Assembly (NCBI GenBank): GCA_025558075.1
Contig: JAHLKF010000001.1
Coordinates: 1,798,001 to 1,862,000, forward strand
From: Gaertneriomyces semiglobifer
Taxonomy: Eukaryota; Chytridiomycota; Chytridiomycetes; Spizellomycetales; Spizellomycetaceae
Direction: 5' to 3'
Length of the DNA: 64,000 nt
In this document: positions 33,541 to 43,685 of the stretch, in pieces
How positions within the stretch are numbered: position 1 is the first letter of the stretch
Layout: each line of letters begins with the position of its first letter
Notes under the pieces: model-generated
Database searches by the model: none
What the model saw: the letters and a program-made list of their open reading frames with translations, nothing else
What the model was told of the DNA's origin: nothing
Translations under genes and position numbers: made by a program

Positions 33541-34588
33541 ATGGGCGCCTCTTATTCCATTCCGTTAACCAACAAAGTCGTCGTTATCACTGGCTGTGAT
33601 ACGGGATTTGGACATGCATTGGCCCTTGAATGCGCTGAACGAGGTGCTATCACTTATGCCCTCTGTCTTACCACCGACGCTGTTGACGCCTTTAAGAGTC
33701 TGGCCAAGGAGAACCCCACCTACAAGTCCCTGAGGAGCCTCCAGCTTGATGTCACCGATTGGGAAAGCATCCAAAAGCTGGCGGAAACGATGAAAGCGGA
33801 GTACCCGGAAGGAATATTTGCTTTGGTGAACAATGCTGGGATTCACTTGGGCACGTTCTTTACCTGGACCACGGTGGAAGAGACAAAAAAGATTATGGAT
33901 GTCAACTATATGGGAGTCGTCTACATGATGAAGGTACCCTCAAGTGCCGTAGTTTACTAAGCTCGTGCATTCGCCTCAATTAGGTTTCATTATTATCATA
34001 CAGGCGTTCATCCCCTTGCTCCACACGTACGCTCTAGCCCACCCCACTTCCGCCGAGCCTCCCCGGATTGTCAACATTGCCTCCGTGGCAGGCCGTCTAA
34101 CGACCCCGATCCTTCCTGGTTACTGTGCTTCGAAGCATGCCCTTGAGGCGCTCTCTGCATCCGTTCGGGTTGAGCTACGTGCGTTTGGTATCCGCGTTGC
34201 TTTGATTGAGCCATGGTTTGCAGCAACGCCACTAGTGGTTGGAAACATGGACAAGCGTCTTGCTGAGATCCAATCGCGGTTCCAGGCCTTGCCTCATAAA
34301 GAAGCGTACGATTCTGACTTTTTGTCGCAGGCGACCAAGGTTTTTGGAACGCCACCCACGGGAACCATGTCCCCAAACACCGTTATTCGTGTTATCCTTC
34401 GGGCCATAACGGTCTGTGAACCCAAGCATCATTATTTGGTTGGTGCGAATGGAAAGATTTTGGTGCGCCTATTTGCCTTTCTGCCATCATGGTTCATGGA
34501 CATTCTTTCTTTCTGGGCGCACTTTGGTTTCAGAGCTGTCATGAGGAAGCGGGTCACGAACGGAAAAAGATTGGCCATCGCTTGCTGA
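33541..34588 (+). CDS. Short-chain dehydrogenase/reductase, retinol/17-beta-HSD-like
   Basis: Two exons (33541-33933 and 34004-34588) encode 325 residues. The NAD(P)-binding motif is ITGCDTGFGHALA at about residues 16-28 (TGxxxGxG). NNAG follows, then the catalytic set SVAG with Ser and YCASK with Tyr and Lys. The TGCDTGFG form and the long C-terminal part with a hydrophobic segment (LVRLFAFLPSWFMDIL) are typical of the membrane-associated retinol dehydrogenase/17-beta-HSD type 2-like group. Substrate, probably a sterol, retinoid-like or fatty alcohol, cannot be told from sequence. Confidence 0.9.
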
Positions 34589-35237
34589 ACACCCGACGAG
34601 GTTCGCACTTCTAAGAGCTTAATGATGCAACTTGGCGTACATTTACTTAGGGCTGGAGACATGTCGTGTTAGAATAGTACTTGGTTATAAACGTTTTCAT
34701 AGGAGCTTGCTGCGTAGTTAGGATGAGTCGTTGGTGAGCAGGATACTCTCCTTCGATGCGCGGTAAAAGATGTGCTTCAAGTATGTATGCAACAAGGTTT
34801 TAATAAAACAGTGTATCCGGGATCCCCCTGTGTACTTAAATTAACAAACGGGTTACAACGGAAATCCATGTCCTATTACGGTTGAGGGCAACCATAGCAT
34901 TGCACCGTCCGTCACTTGAAAACAATAGAAGAAGGTGAAACGCCCACAGATCACGTTCATCCGACGACTCGTATGAAAAGAGTAGGTCGCCGGTGCTTAT
35001 CGCTTCCAGCCGCTTCAAAAATCTCGTGTCCGCAACGTGTGTAGCCCACAACACCCATTGTAAACACTAATTAATCGGCCTTGAGACTTCGCGGCGAACA
35101 TAGCTTGAGCAGTGACACATTTTGCCGGTTATGCATCGACGAGAGGCACAATGGGTAGAAATTATTTACAGACCACATGTGGTATTCCATAGCCCGGAAC
35201 GCTTGGTAAACCATAGTCTGGGAAGACTTGAAAATTC
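34589..35237. other. Convergent 3' regions, SDR / lipase
   Basis: 649 bases between the two stops. A 72-codon minus-strand frame at 34836-35054 shows no family signature. Nothing else was seen. Confidence 0.4.
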
Positions 35238-36575
35238 TCAGTAACCCTTGTCCGCGAGTCCCGTCACCAATCCGAGGTAGAAACCAATGCTGTCAAATCC
35301 ACCTCTGCCTCCGGCTCTAACCAGACTTCTCAGTCTGGGTGGAATGAGTTGCCAGTGATCACACTGGACCTCTCCCAAGAACGTTCCCCATTTGGCGCTT
35401 TCCAAGCTCACTAGGCCGTCGTTCGCACCTTCTCGTTCCGCAATGATCCGGTATGAAAAGTATAGAGGTGCTAATGGGTGGACGTCTGTGACTGCGGCGT
35501 ACGAATAATACTGCACATTAGGGTCGTCCGGAGTAACGCGGTTGAATGCTTCACAGTAATCCCGCGTGAGGTTTGCAAACGCCGGGGAATCTAACGGCGA
35601 GCACAACGCACTGACGATCGGATTTGCCTTCACCATGCGAGATTGTTTCTTTCGCGCCATGGCTTTGCCTTCTTCTTTGGAACTAGGGGCGCCATCGTGC
35701 GCTTGCAGATATTTCGCGACCACGTCATCGCCTTGCTTGTTAACGTAGTCGTGCAGGAGACCAACTCCGAACGCATCACGGCACCAATCCATAAATGAGC
35801 TTCCTCGATGTGGCGTAGCTACTGTGGTCAAAGAGTTAACTTGGAATTTGGATGAGGGCAAGTGTGTTATCACGTAGCGACAATCGAGTCCGCCCTATAG
35901 AGTAACGCGAGAAACCAGTGTGAGTAACGAGTACTCACTAGGAAATATCAAAGCAGCTTCACCTCAACCGTGGGGGATCACGTCGACACTCACCATGGAA
36001 TGAGCTACCAAATTGACCTGCTGACCTTCTACCTTTCGCTCCAAAAATGTGCGCAGTTCTTGAGCTCGAGTCTTGAGGGCAGCCACTGTTCCAACTCGAG
36101 AGATGTGGACTTTGCAGCCAATGTCTTGAAGTGCCTTTGCAATTCCTGTCCAGTAGTGGATCTGCAGAGCGGGCATGAACTCCGGCCCCAGAACATCGAA
36201 TCCAAAAAGGCCGTGGCAAAGGACCACTGGGTTCTGAGGGGCACGGTAACGTTCTGTTGTTATATAGCCCAAATGAAGACGGTTGGTTTCTGGGTCATGA
36301 TGGATCGTAGTCCGTATTGGCGACGGTAATGCACCTCGTTGCGACGGCGGAGGCATCATGCTGGGTTCGTTAGGACGCTCAGGGTGAGCTACGCTAGCCC
36401 ACATAAACCATCCTCCCTTTTCTTTCTGTTCTTTGCGGTTTCTAGCGGAAAGCTGTTCGCTAGCCGTCGCAGCGGAACTTGCAGCACCTGCAGTGTTGCT
36501 GAACGAGAGCAGAGGGAGAGAGTTAAGGACAGAGGTAATCTTCTGACGCACTTGAGCAGTGATAGTCGTCAGCAT
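35238..36575 (-). CDS. Alpha/beta-hydrolase lipase (triacylglycerol lipase family)
   Basis: Two exons (36575-35994 and 35894-35238) encode 412 residues. The oxyanion region is PVVLCHGLFGFDVLG, then HYWTGIAKAL. The nucleophile elbow AHSMGGLDCRY is created across the intron (AHSM from exon 1, GGLDCR from exon 2), which supports the join. TVATPHRGSSFMDW follows, and the catalytic Asp and His probably lie in NDGLVSLESA and CDHWQLIP. These fit a bacterial-LipA-like lipase family also present in fungi. A Ser/Thr-rich N-terminus may be a targeting segment. It probably hydrolyses acylglycerols. Confidence 0.88.
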
Positions 36576-37040
36576 AGCTTCCAGTATAGTTCAGTATAGC
36601 CAAATACGTGTACCAGACAGCGGTAGGAGAATGTCACAGTCGCAAACTTCAGGCGCAGTGAAAATACAATCGAGGTATGAGAAATATGGTTCAATCCAAA
36701 CAGCAGACGAGTAGGAACCTGACTTCCAACTGCTATTTCAACGGGCGCAAGACGACACTAAGGTAGTCAGCGTACACGGTGTGTGACGGGTTAACGAGAC
36801 GACAGCGGAGACTGGAGCGGAGAATGGTAATCCAACCAATGCAACGTTAAACGACTACAGCACGCTCGTTCTAGTGGTGAACAACCGCCCTTTTTGAAGA
36901 CGATGACCGGATCACTACTTCAGATTTCGGCGAGGGCCTGACAGTTGAGAGAATCCGTGCGGGCTTGGTCGGTGCCAAAAACTTGGATGTCCATCAGCTT
37001 CTGAAGCGCGCGGACGTCGCTATCAACTGACAACGGGACC
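36576..37040 (+). other. Intergenic with an ATG-less coding-like run
   Basis: 465 bases upstream of the lipase start. Near 36858-37030 a frame of about 57 codons without ATG reads protein-like (FGEGLTVERIRAGLVGAKN, ending at a TGA). It may be the tail of a decayed gene that continues to the right. Confidence 0.3.
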
Positions 37041-37422
37041 ATGACCGATGTTTATATTGACGACCATAAGATAAGACTTGGATTCAACTGGAAACGGAAT
37101 GGAGAACTTGGCGAACTACCATCACTGGGTGTGGGGTGCTGCTTTGGAGAACCAGAGCACACACAGAGGCGGCGAGAAATAACTCTTCGATTTTGACTGG
37201 CCACCTGATCCTGAAACCGAACTTGCGAACCGAATGACATTAAGAGCCACCCTGCCAGCCGACAACAAAACAATGGAAATTTGCATTTGGAAGTCTTTCT
37301 CACCGCAACCGCATGATGGAGCCTTGGTTCAAAAACTTGTGGAGGTCATGACCCTTCTTGGTCGAGAGGGTAAACCGCTGACCACCGTTGTGGAGCCAGT
37401 TGATCATATACGGCACCATTAA
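37041..37422 (+). pseudogene. Frameshifted orphan ORF pair
   Basis: A 52-codon frame (37041-37196, MTDVYIDDHKIRLGFNWKRN start) ends where a second frame shifted by one base takes over and runs to 37422 (FDWPPDPETELANRMTLRAT, then KLVEVMTLLGREGKPLTTVV). The two read as one protein broken by a single frame change near 37190. No family recognised; an unrecognised short intron is an alternative. Confidence 0.35.
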
Positions 37423-38126
37423 CTGGCCTAGGTGACTTTGAAATAGCTGCTTTGTTATGCCTAGACAGATTCCTTATGAAGGCTTCAGAAGACGGTAGGA
37501 TGGTCGTTTATGATACAGCAGTCGCATGAATGGGCTGTTCATGACCTTACAGGTGCCTTACCTCGGGAGCTTGCGGCGCTTTTGACGGTGAATGGAAGGA
37601 CGTCTGTCCATGCGCGTCAACTGTCATCTTCGCAGCACTTCTGGCTCGGCGAGCTGATGGATGCGACGTACCCATTAGTCGTTCACTGGGTGGGAATGGA
37701 TGCCTGGTTCTGCAACCAGGTCTCTTGCACTCTGCCCTCGCAGATTCTTCGAATAGGGTCTCGTCCGCAGATAGTCCGTCCAGAGGGTGCGTCCTGTCAT
37801 GCAGTAGCCGGATTCACTTCAAAAATCACTCCAGGGCCAATAACAGGATCCACAGCTTTCCATCTCACTGAACGCCTGATGCTGGGCATTTAGGCTCACC
37901 GCCCTACCTAACAATGAGTGATCCATTCCATCAGTCTTGACGATGCTGTTCTGAGAACGTTGTGCGAGGAAATTCTCACCCGTTTCTTCGACGCCTAGCC
38001 AGGACATTCGTTAACGATTTGGGCGAGAAGATTGGTTTATGTGGGAGGAAAAGATATTCGCCATGGCATATTTCTAACTTGCTCAGAGAGATACAGTATC
38101 CTAGACATGCTATAAAATCTAATAAC
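37423..38126. other. Intergenic with a weak ORF
   Basis: 704 bases. A + strand frame to 37893 of up to 127 codons shows no signature and unusual composition for a protein here. I do not call it. Confidence 0.35.
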
Positions 38127-39368
38127 TTAGGATGTTCGGGAAGCAACCACACTATCTACGTCCTTGTCACTAACTAGTTCTACCACAACTCTCGATGCCG
38201 CCGCTTGTGCAATACCAAATATAATCGGCCTTATCCACATGGGACTTAGAAAGTCTGCAAGTATGAAGAAACTCAGCGAGAATCCACACAAAATAGCCTC
38301 GTTTTTCTCAAACCAGTCTCTTCGCTCGATGCGGCTCATTTGAGATCTACACCAATATGGCTCTACCAATTCCCGTTCAAACGAGCGAAGCCTCCACCAT
38401 ATTCTTATTCCTTTCCCATAGGCAAAGAGCGATTTCCAAAGGGGTGGGCTCACTATCCAGCACACCGCCAATATTATTGCGGCTCGTCGAGCTGACAAGA
38501 GCGGAATCATGTAGGCAAATGCCAATCCAGGCCAGACCAAACGTCCAATCATCGGCAGACGTGTTAACATGGTCAGCAGCGTATACGAAACTAGGTGTAC
38601 GCATGTTCGATTCAGGTAGGACACTAGCCGTAAAAGTGCCGACGGGTGTCTGCGGGCCGACGCAGTATCCTTCCCAGAGTTGACCGTTAGTCGACCCACA
38701 CCATCCCCAGCAGACCCATTATCTTCCAAACACCTTGAGAATACGATGAGGTATCGACTCTTTGGTGCTTTCATTCCTTGAACGCCACTCCCAACTACCA
38801 TAACGCAAGCACGCACCCCGCTAAAGAATACTTGATCCATCACCGCGGGGTATAGATATCTCGCCGTATACAGACCCATGCCGGGTATTGCATTTGCGGC
38901 CCAACCTAGGACGTATTCTCCGATAGCGACGCATCGGGCGAGCACCGATAGCGCGAGATCGCGGCCATAGAAGTGAGGTAGATACGCGAGAAAGTAAGCC
39001 AGTAACCGAAATGGGAGTGTTATTCCCTTTCCAACGAGATATAGGCATAATGCTGCTCCAAGGATTGGAACAAGAGACTTGAGGAGGGTCCTTCGAGGCA
39101 ACGATTGCGACAACGCTGTGTACACGCCGTGTCGAGCAAGATTTAAGCCTTGCAGCATATGTTTTGGTGACAGAGGATGCGGCGGCGGATGGAGTGGTAA
39201 AGGGAGTTCAAGGTTTTGTCGGGAGTCGGTCAGCAATTCGTGCCACTGTTCACTTAGTTGTTCCTTCGCTTCATAAATTCTTCTGTGAACAGTGGACTGT
39301 GGAGCAGGCTCTTCCGACGGAGGAGGCTTGGCATCAGCCAATACATGATGATCCAAATTGTCCTCCAT
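38127..39368 (-). CDS. Multi-pass membrane protein, possibly EI24/Rrt8-like
   Basis: A single-exon gene of 413 residues. After a hydrophilic first about 100 residues (proline-rich, with an EAKEQLSEQWHELL helix) come six or more hydrophobic segments, in two groups around a polar loop near residues 205-245. The second group (RLVWPGLAFAYMIPLLSARR and the final PIIFGIAQAAASRVVVELV) recalls the EI24-domain outer-spore-wall/lipid-droplet proteins of fungi, but the match is weak. Membrane topology is the only firm statement. Confidence 0.6.
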   Translation of the reverse strand: MEDNLDHHVLADAKPPPSEEPAPQSTVHRRIYEAKEQLSEQWHELLTDSRQNLELPLPLHPPPHPLSPKHMLQGLNLARHGVYTALSQSLPRRTLLKSLVPILGAALCLYLVGKGITLPFRLLAYFLAYLPHFYGRDLALSVLARCVAIGEYVLGWAANAIPGMGLYTARYLYPAVMDQVFFSGVRACVMVVGSGVQGMKAPKSRYLIVFSRCLEDNGSAGDGVGRLTVNSGKDTASARRHPSALLRLVSYLNRTCVHLVSYTLLTMLTRLPMIGRLVWPGLAFAYMIPLLSARRAAIILAVCWIVSPPLWKSLFAYGKGIRIWWRLRSFERELVEPYWCRSQMSRIERRDWFEKNEAILCGFSLSFFILADFLSPMWIRPIIFGIAQAAASRVVVELVSDKDVDSVVASRTS

Positions 39369-39953
39369 TGTTATTCCATCTGCTAGCGGTAAAGCAACCG
39401 TTTTAAGTAAGGCAAGTTTGTCGACCGTCGAATGCTTGGCGGTTCGAAGGCTTGATCGCGTTTGGCTCCACCTTTTTGGCCACTGACAACTGAAAGGGAA
39501 CAGCCTTTGTTTGTACTTAGAACGGCATCATGAGCTTGATTGCGGCACAGACGCAAGCCAGTAAGCGGAGGCGTTGAGTAGGTACTACCATTTGTGCATT
39601 GCTCACTGGGTTACTGATGAATACACTGCATACTGCATCATGACATTGTATTGGAAGGCACACAACAACAGCGTGCATTCAATAACGGAGATCTCCTAGG
39701 ATTCGAATCGCACGGTGCTTAAGCTTGCTCTGTGGCATGCGGGCCAATTGGGAAGCACAACCCGCCGCAACTCGCAGCCGCGGAAGTGGGACCCTGCCGA
39801 TGGAAAAACTTGTGGCGGATGTATTTATTGCCATAAAAGCAGCCAAAAAGGAGGGTGGTCCCACTCGGTGGTGCTTTAGCGAATGTGGTGGAATCCGCCT
39901 GCCAAACGTCGTTTCCAAGGGACGAAAGCACCGGAAATCCCTCATCTTTAAGC
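39369..39953. other. Upstream region before orphan ORF A
   Basis: 585 bases. Overlapping frames on both strands near 39679-40018 are open but none shows a family signature. Confidence 0.35.
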
Positions 39954-40346
39954 ATGGCCATTTCACCGATTCACAGCACTTTGTTCCCCGGAGGAACAAT
40001 CGCGGTCCAAGAATCTGAACGCAAGTTCATCGTCGAACGTCTGCCCATCGGTTTCAACATGCTGGAGGGAGTGTTTGATGTGGTGACCATTAAGTGGATT
40101 GAACGCCTTCGCCCCTCGGTTCACGAGGCCACTCATGTGGCGAGCACCCGAGCTTACACGGCCACTGGGACTTCGAATGCCGCATCGGTGTCATTTCGGC
40201 TGCTGCGGCTAAGAAGTTTGATCTGGTCGGGGTTATTAAGGAATGCTTGGGAGACGTTCTGCTGGTGGAGATCTCATGACTACCACCGACCACCAATCCG
40301 AGAGCGGATTCTGCGAAATTGGACAGTGAGGCGACGAAGGCTTTGA
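39954..40346 (+). CDS. Orphan ORF A with IKWIER...EATxVASxR motif
   Basis: A 130-residue frame from ATG 39954; the frame is open without ATG from 39855. The central IKWIER, six variable residues, EATHVASTR block matches orphan ORF B at 31803-31976, with mostly synonymous differences around it. The frame before the motif reads TIAVQESERKFIVERLPIG, which looks like a folded domain. Beyond the motif, another frame also looks protein-like (RIGVISAAAAKKFDLVGVIK), so the gene may be frameshifted or spliced there. No family recognised. Confidence 0.4.
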   Translation: MAISPIHSTLFPGGTIAVQESERKFIVERLPIGFNMLEGVFDVVTIKWIERLRPSVHEATHVASTRAYTATGTSNAASVSFRLLRLRSLIWSGLLRNAWETFCWWRSHDYHRPPIRERILRNWTVRRRRL

Positions 40347-40470
40347 CCGGCCGATTAAGTCGCTTCGCGAGGAAGCAGGGGGAGAAAGCCGTCTTGATTG
40401 AGGTACTAACGCTCCAAGGCATTGGGAAGCGTTTGACTCTTCTGAGTAATAGAATGACCGCTCCACGGGT

Positions 40471-40971
40471 ATGACAGTGCACCCCGATATTGACATCAGA
40501 CCTGAAGATCGGGGTGCATTGTCACAGCCGCCGCTGTGCTTATTCACAATCGCCCCGAAGAATCTGGACCCAAATAACCACATTGCAAACGAACGCAGGG
40601 CGAATCATCGGGACGATGATGACTTGCTACTTTGTAAAGGTCAAGAAAAGAGAGGCGTCTTGGAGTGCTTGAGAGGAAATGGAAACAGCAATTTGGAGTC
40701 GAACTATGCGCATATCATTTCCGTGCATGATTTTAGCTCCGTTGCAACGCAAATGGCCCCGACCCCGTTAACGTCTAGGACGCCTACAAACGCCGCCGGT
40801 CAGACCGTATCACGGGACGCTTTCCGCCGCTACGTGATGGGATATACTGTGAAGGTTTCGGTGATCTTGTTATATTTGGAAAATTGTGCTGACGGCTGGC
40901 GCACGGGCTGGTATCGGCCATTGATGCGACCAGTACGGATGACCTTTACGTTCGCAGGGTTTGCATCTTGA
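40471..40971 (+). CDS. Orphan ORF, doubtful
   Basis: A 166-residue open frame that begins inside the left arm of the inverted repeat at 40472-40524. It has an acidic patch (NHRDDDDLLLCKG) and a DAFRRYVMGYTVKVSVILLY segment. No family recognised, no close upstream promoter seen, and the start inside a hairpin makes translation doubtful. Confidence 0.25.
   Translation: MTVHPDIDIRPEDRGALSQPPLCLFTIAPKNLDPNNHIANERRANHRDDDDLLLCKGQEKRGVLECLRGNGNSNLESNYAHIISVHDFSSVATQMAPTPLTSRTPTNAAGQTVSRDAFRRYVMGYTVKVSVILLYLENCADGWRTGWYRPLMRPVRMTFTFAGFAS
40472..40524. repeat. Inverted repeat, 17-base arms, 19-base loop
   Basis: Left arm 40472-40488 (TGACAGTGCACCCCGAT) and right arm 40508-40524 are reverse complements with one mismatch that becomes a G-U pair in RNA. 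The loop is 40489-40507. It sits between two orphan ORFs. Confidence 0.9.
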
Positions 40972-41280
40972 ATGTCAGCAGCTGTGTAAGAGGAATAGCT
41001 GGTAGGTGATGATGACTAGTAGCGAAGGTGAAGATGACTTGGGAACAGTGCGAAACTCCCATCACTGGTATGCCCGATAGCCCAGGGTGAAATTTGATCG
41101 CAGGTGTTGAAAACGTACCACGAGGTATGTAAAAGATGATAGATATTGAACAATGCATACGCAATCGAGAAAGCAGAGGCCATGGATATACTGTACAAAA
41201 CACACTAACTAATGCACCTGGCGGAACACTCCTGCGCCAGCCCTGCCCAGAACAAAATGCGAAAGGGCACCAAAACGAAG
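40972..41280. other. Intergenic, 3' of ISU1
   Basis: 309 bases beyond the ISU1 stop. Minus-strand open frames here are weak and without signature. Confidence 0.4.
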
Positions 41281-41781
41281 CTACTGAACTAACGGCTTGA
41301 GACCGCGAGACGCTCTCTTTGCTTCCCAATCTTTGACAGCAGACTTGATGGCATCCTCTGCCAACATAGAGCAGTGTAGCTTCACTGGCGGAAGTGAGAG
41401 CTCCTTTGCGATATCCGTATTTTTGATTTTCTTGGCATCCCATACTTTCAGTCCCTTGATCTTTTCTGTTGCCAAACTTGAACTTGCTATAGCTGACCCA
41501 CATCCAAAGGTCTTGAACTTGACTTCCTTGATTTCACCGGTGGCATCATCCACCATAATCTGCAATTTCATAACATCTCCACAAGCAGGCGCTCCCACGA
41601 GACCAGTGCCGACGTTGGGGTCATTCTTTGATAAGGAGCCGACATTCCTAGGTTGTTCATAATGGTCAATGACTTTTTCGTGGTATTGCCGTGATATTAT
41701 CAGTGCAGGTGCGGATGTGGACAGAGGGGAAGGGCGAGAAATGACCCTGCGGCATCCCGCACGTAGTGTGTGTGAAAGCAT
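41281..41781 (-). CDS. ISU1: Iron-sulfur cluster scaffold Isu1
   Basis: A single-exon gene of 166 residues. After a mitochondrial presequence of about 30 residues (Arg/Ser-rich, no acids) comes the IscU core: YHEKVIDHYEQPRNVGSL, GAPACGDVMKLQI, FKTFGCGSAIASSSLA, and LPPVKLHCSMLAEDAI. All three cluster-ligand cysteines and the Asp next to the first (ACGD) are present. The chaperone-binding LPPVK loop is intact. The protein assembles [2Fe-2S] clusters in the matrix with Nfs1 and frataxin. Ferrochelatase, encoded in this window, carries such a cluster motif. Confidence 0.97.
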   Translation of the reverse strand: MLSHTLRAGCRRVISRPSPLSTSAPALIISRQYHEKVIDHYEQPRNVGSLSKNDPNVGTGLVGAPACGDVMKLQIMVDDATGEIKEVKFKTFGCGSAIASSSLATEKIKGLKVWDAKKIKNTDIAKELSLPPVKLHCSMLAEDAIKSAVKDWEAKRASRGLKPLVQ

Positions 41782-42587
41782 TGCTCGAGATTGTGGATGA
41801 GGAAGGTACTAGTCGTTCGATCTGCTGCGAATCGTTGCCTTAACGTCAATGTGAGTTGGTGGTGATGATGTTCGCTGTTAACCTTTTTGGAACTAACAAC
41901 TGAAGGCAGATGGAGCGACTGATGATTTTGAGCAAGTCGCCCGGAATGATCGGAAGGGCGGTTTAGTCAGCCGGAATGTCACGTGGCAGGTCACATGAAC
42001 GTGGCTTGACTTAAGAAGAACTACTGTTAGCAGTATGCATATGGCACGTGACTGTCAGTGGGAAAATTGCGACCCAGTACTATTGATTTGGCCCCATTGA
42101 GAGAATGTCTGGCGGAGGTTTGGGCCCTACCCGTTGGAAGCGGTGAATGTCGTAAAGAAACACCTATGTTGCTTGCTGAGGAAAGGTTGCTCTTCTCAGT
42201 GTACGGAAATGAGTACCTGACAGTGAGAAAATTGTGGCACGGCTGTCAAGTGTCGGAAGGTGAGAACGCGTGGACGAACTCTTACAGCGTGACACATGAT
42301 GCAGCGTGTACATCTGCTCTTATACTCACTCTTACAGCGCTTGTTAAACCCTTTCATTAACTATCAACAATTGATCCTCTCGTGCTCAGGTTGTGTTGGG
42401 GCACACATGCATGGAAAACCGAAGACTCTTTATGGCAACGACAAGGGCGTCGGATAACATATATATTACATGAAGCAACGGACCAAGTACTAGCATTGTG
42501 TCCCAGATTGTCTAGTGTCCATAAAGATCAATCCCTTACTTAAATGTGAATTACAAGGCCGACAGGTCCACTACGGGCTGTGAGGCC
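41782..42587. promoter_or_regulatory. ISU1 upstream region with two CACGTG sites
   Basis: 806 bases. CACGTG occurs at 41980-41985 and 42045-42050, together with a nearby TCACATG, about 200-270 bases before the ISU1 start. A 100-codon + strand frame (42058-42360) has only a GTG start and no signature; I do not call it. Confidence 0.4.
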
Positions 42588-42863
42588 TTATAGCCTTCCT
42601 CCGGGTACGTAGGCTATCAATTCCATTGTCGAGTAAGGGGCATTACCGCCTTGTCGCAACACCCGCAGTCTTTCACTGCTCGACACTGAACGACTTACGG
42701 CTTGGTCCACCATGTACTTCAATTGTGCTGAGGGGAAATGCGGTTTCGCGGGTATACTTTCTGTGGCCGCTGGAATTGGAGCAGGTGCAGGCATTGCATC
42801 GTCGGTACTCGTCAGTTCGACGTTCAGCTTACTTCGATCAAGCTTGATGGGAGTACCGCGCAT
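42588..42863 (-). CDS. Hypothetical small protein, 5' end unresolved
   Basis: A 91-codon frame from ATG 42863, open further upstream to about 42900 where a TTAG acceptor sits, so this may be the last exon of a slightly larger gene. Composition is protein-like with a basic start (KRKLEMRGTPIKLDRSKL), a Pro/Ala linker, and a helical end (QLKYMVDQAVSRSVSSSERL). No family recognised. Confidence 0.35.
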   Translation of the reverse strand: MRGTPIKLDRSKLNVELTSTDDAMPAPAPIPAATESIPAKPHFPSAQLKYMVDQAVSRSVSSSERLRVLRQGGNAPYSTMELIAYVPGGRL

Positions 42864-43685
42864 TTCCAGCTTGCGCTTGTGAGCAGCTTTGGATGAAGGG
42901 TATGTTGTCTGCCCTTGCTAACCCACTTTCTCTCGGCAGAACTGCCGTTGCAAGTGCCATATCCTATGCCAGGCTTCAATAAGCTGTCAAACTTTCATTG
43001 AAATGAATCGCTGGCACGTGATTGTCACATGATACTCATGTGACTTTCCCGTGCCGGGGCCGTGGCTCCGCGAAAAGGTTACAACACAAAACGCGACGCG
43101 GTCCTTCGCCCGGTTTTTTTGCAAAAGGAAATTTCACACCGTCATATCGCAGGATTCCCAGCAACCAACGCGATGAGGAATGGATCACCGACGACGGGAG
43201 GAGTGAGCGAGAACACGGTCGACGACTACTCTATGATCTGTGTATGAAATGATGCTCATGAGGGACTGCATAGGGCTTGCGAGGAGAAGGGGCTAATCAG
43301 CAGGATGATCCGGGCGGGCGCGGCAAACGAAGGCCGCCCGATCTGTCATCAAATTGAACTGAACGCATGTCAATTGATCGTTGAACTCCTCGTCCATGTT
43401 GTTGTCCGAAAGGTCACACTAAAAACAAAAACACCCCAAAAGCGAGTTTCATGGAGTCCGCCTAAACCTTTTGATAATTGAGTCACACACCCAAGGCAAG
43501 CAGCACGACCCGTTGCTGCAGCAACAAGCTCCGGTATCGATGCCTTTTGAGTTGGTAGGCTCGACGTCTGACTATAAAATGGCACGCGCCTCGCTTCCGT
43601 CTCGGTTGGAGAAAAAGCAGTGTGGATCTAGTGAATACCCCTTCAACATCCTCCTTCCTACTTTCAACACAACATCTAACCAAAA
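42864..43685 (+). promoter_or_regulatory. Upstream region of THI4: E-box, palindrome, GC hairpin, TATA
   Basis: Holds CACGTG at 43015-43020, the perfect palindrome GTCACATGA-TAC-TCATGTGAC at 43024-43044, a GC-rich inverted repeat with 7-base arms (43311-43317 and 43334-43340), and a TATAAAA box at 43573-43579, 107 bases before the THI4 ATG. No TPP riboswitch core (CTGAGA with a matching GAACCTGAT-type arm) was seen. Confidence 0.55.

Noticed and set aside
39690..39720. A minus-strand tRNA B-box (GATTCGAATC)
   Set aside because: The T stem does not pair and no cloverleaf could be drawn.
42058..42360. A 100-codon frame upstream of ISU1
   Set aside because: It has only a GTG start and no family match.
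42864..43685. A TPP riboswitch before THI4
   Set aside because: No CTGAGA core with the matching second arm was found there or in the THI4 intron.
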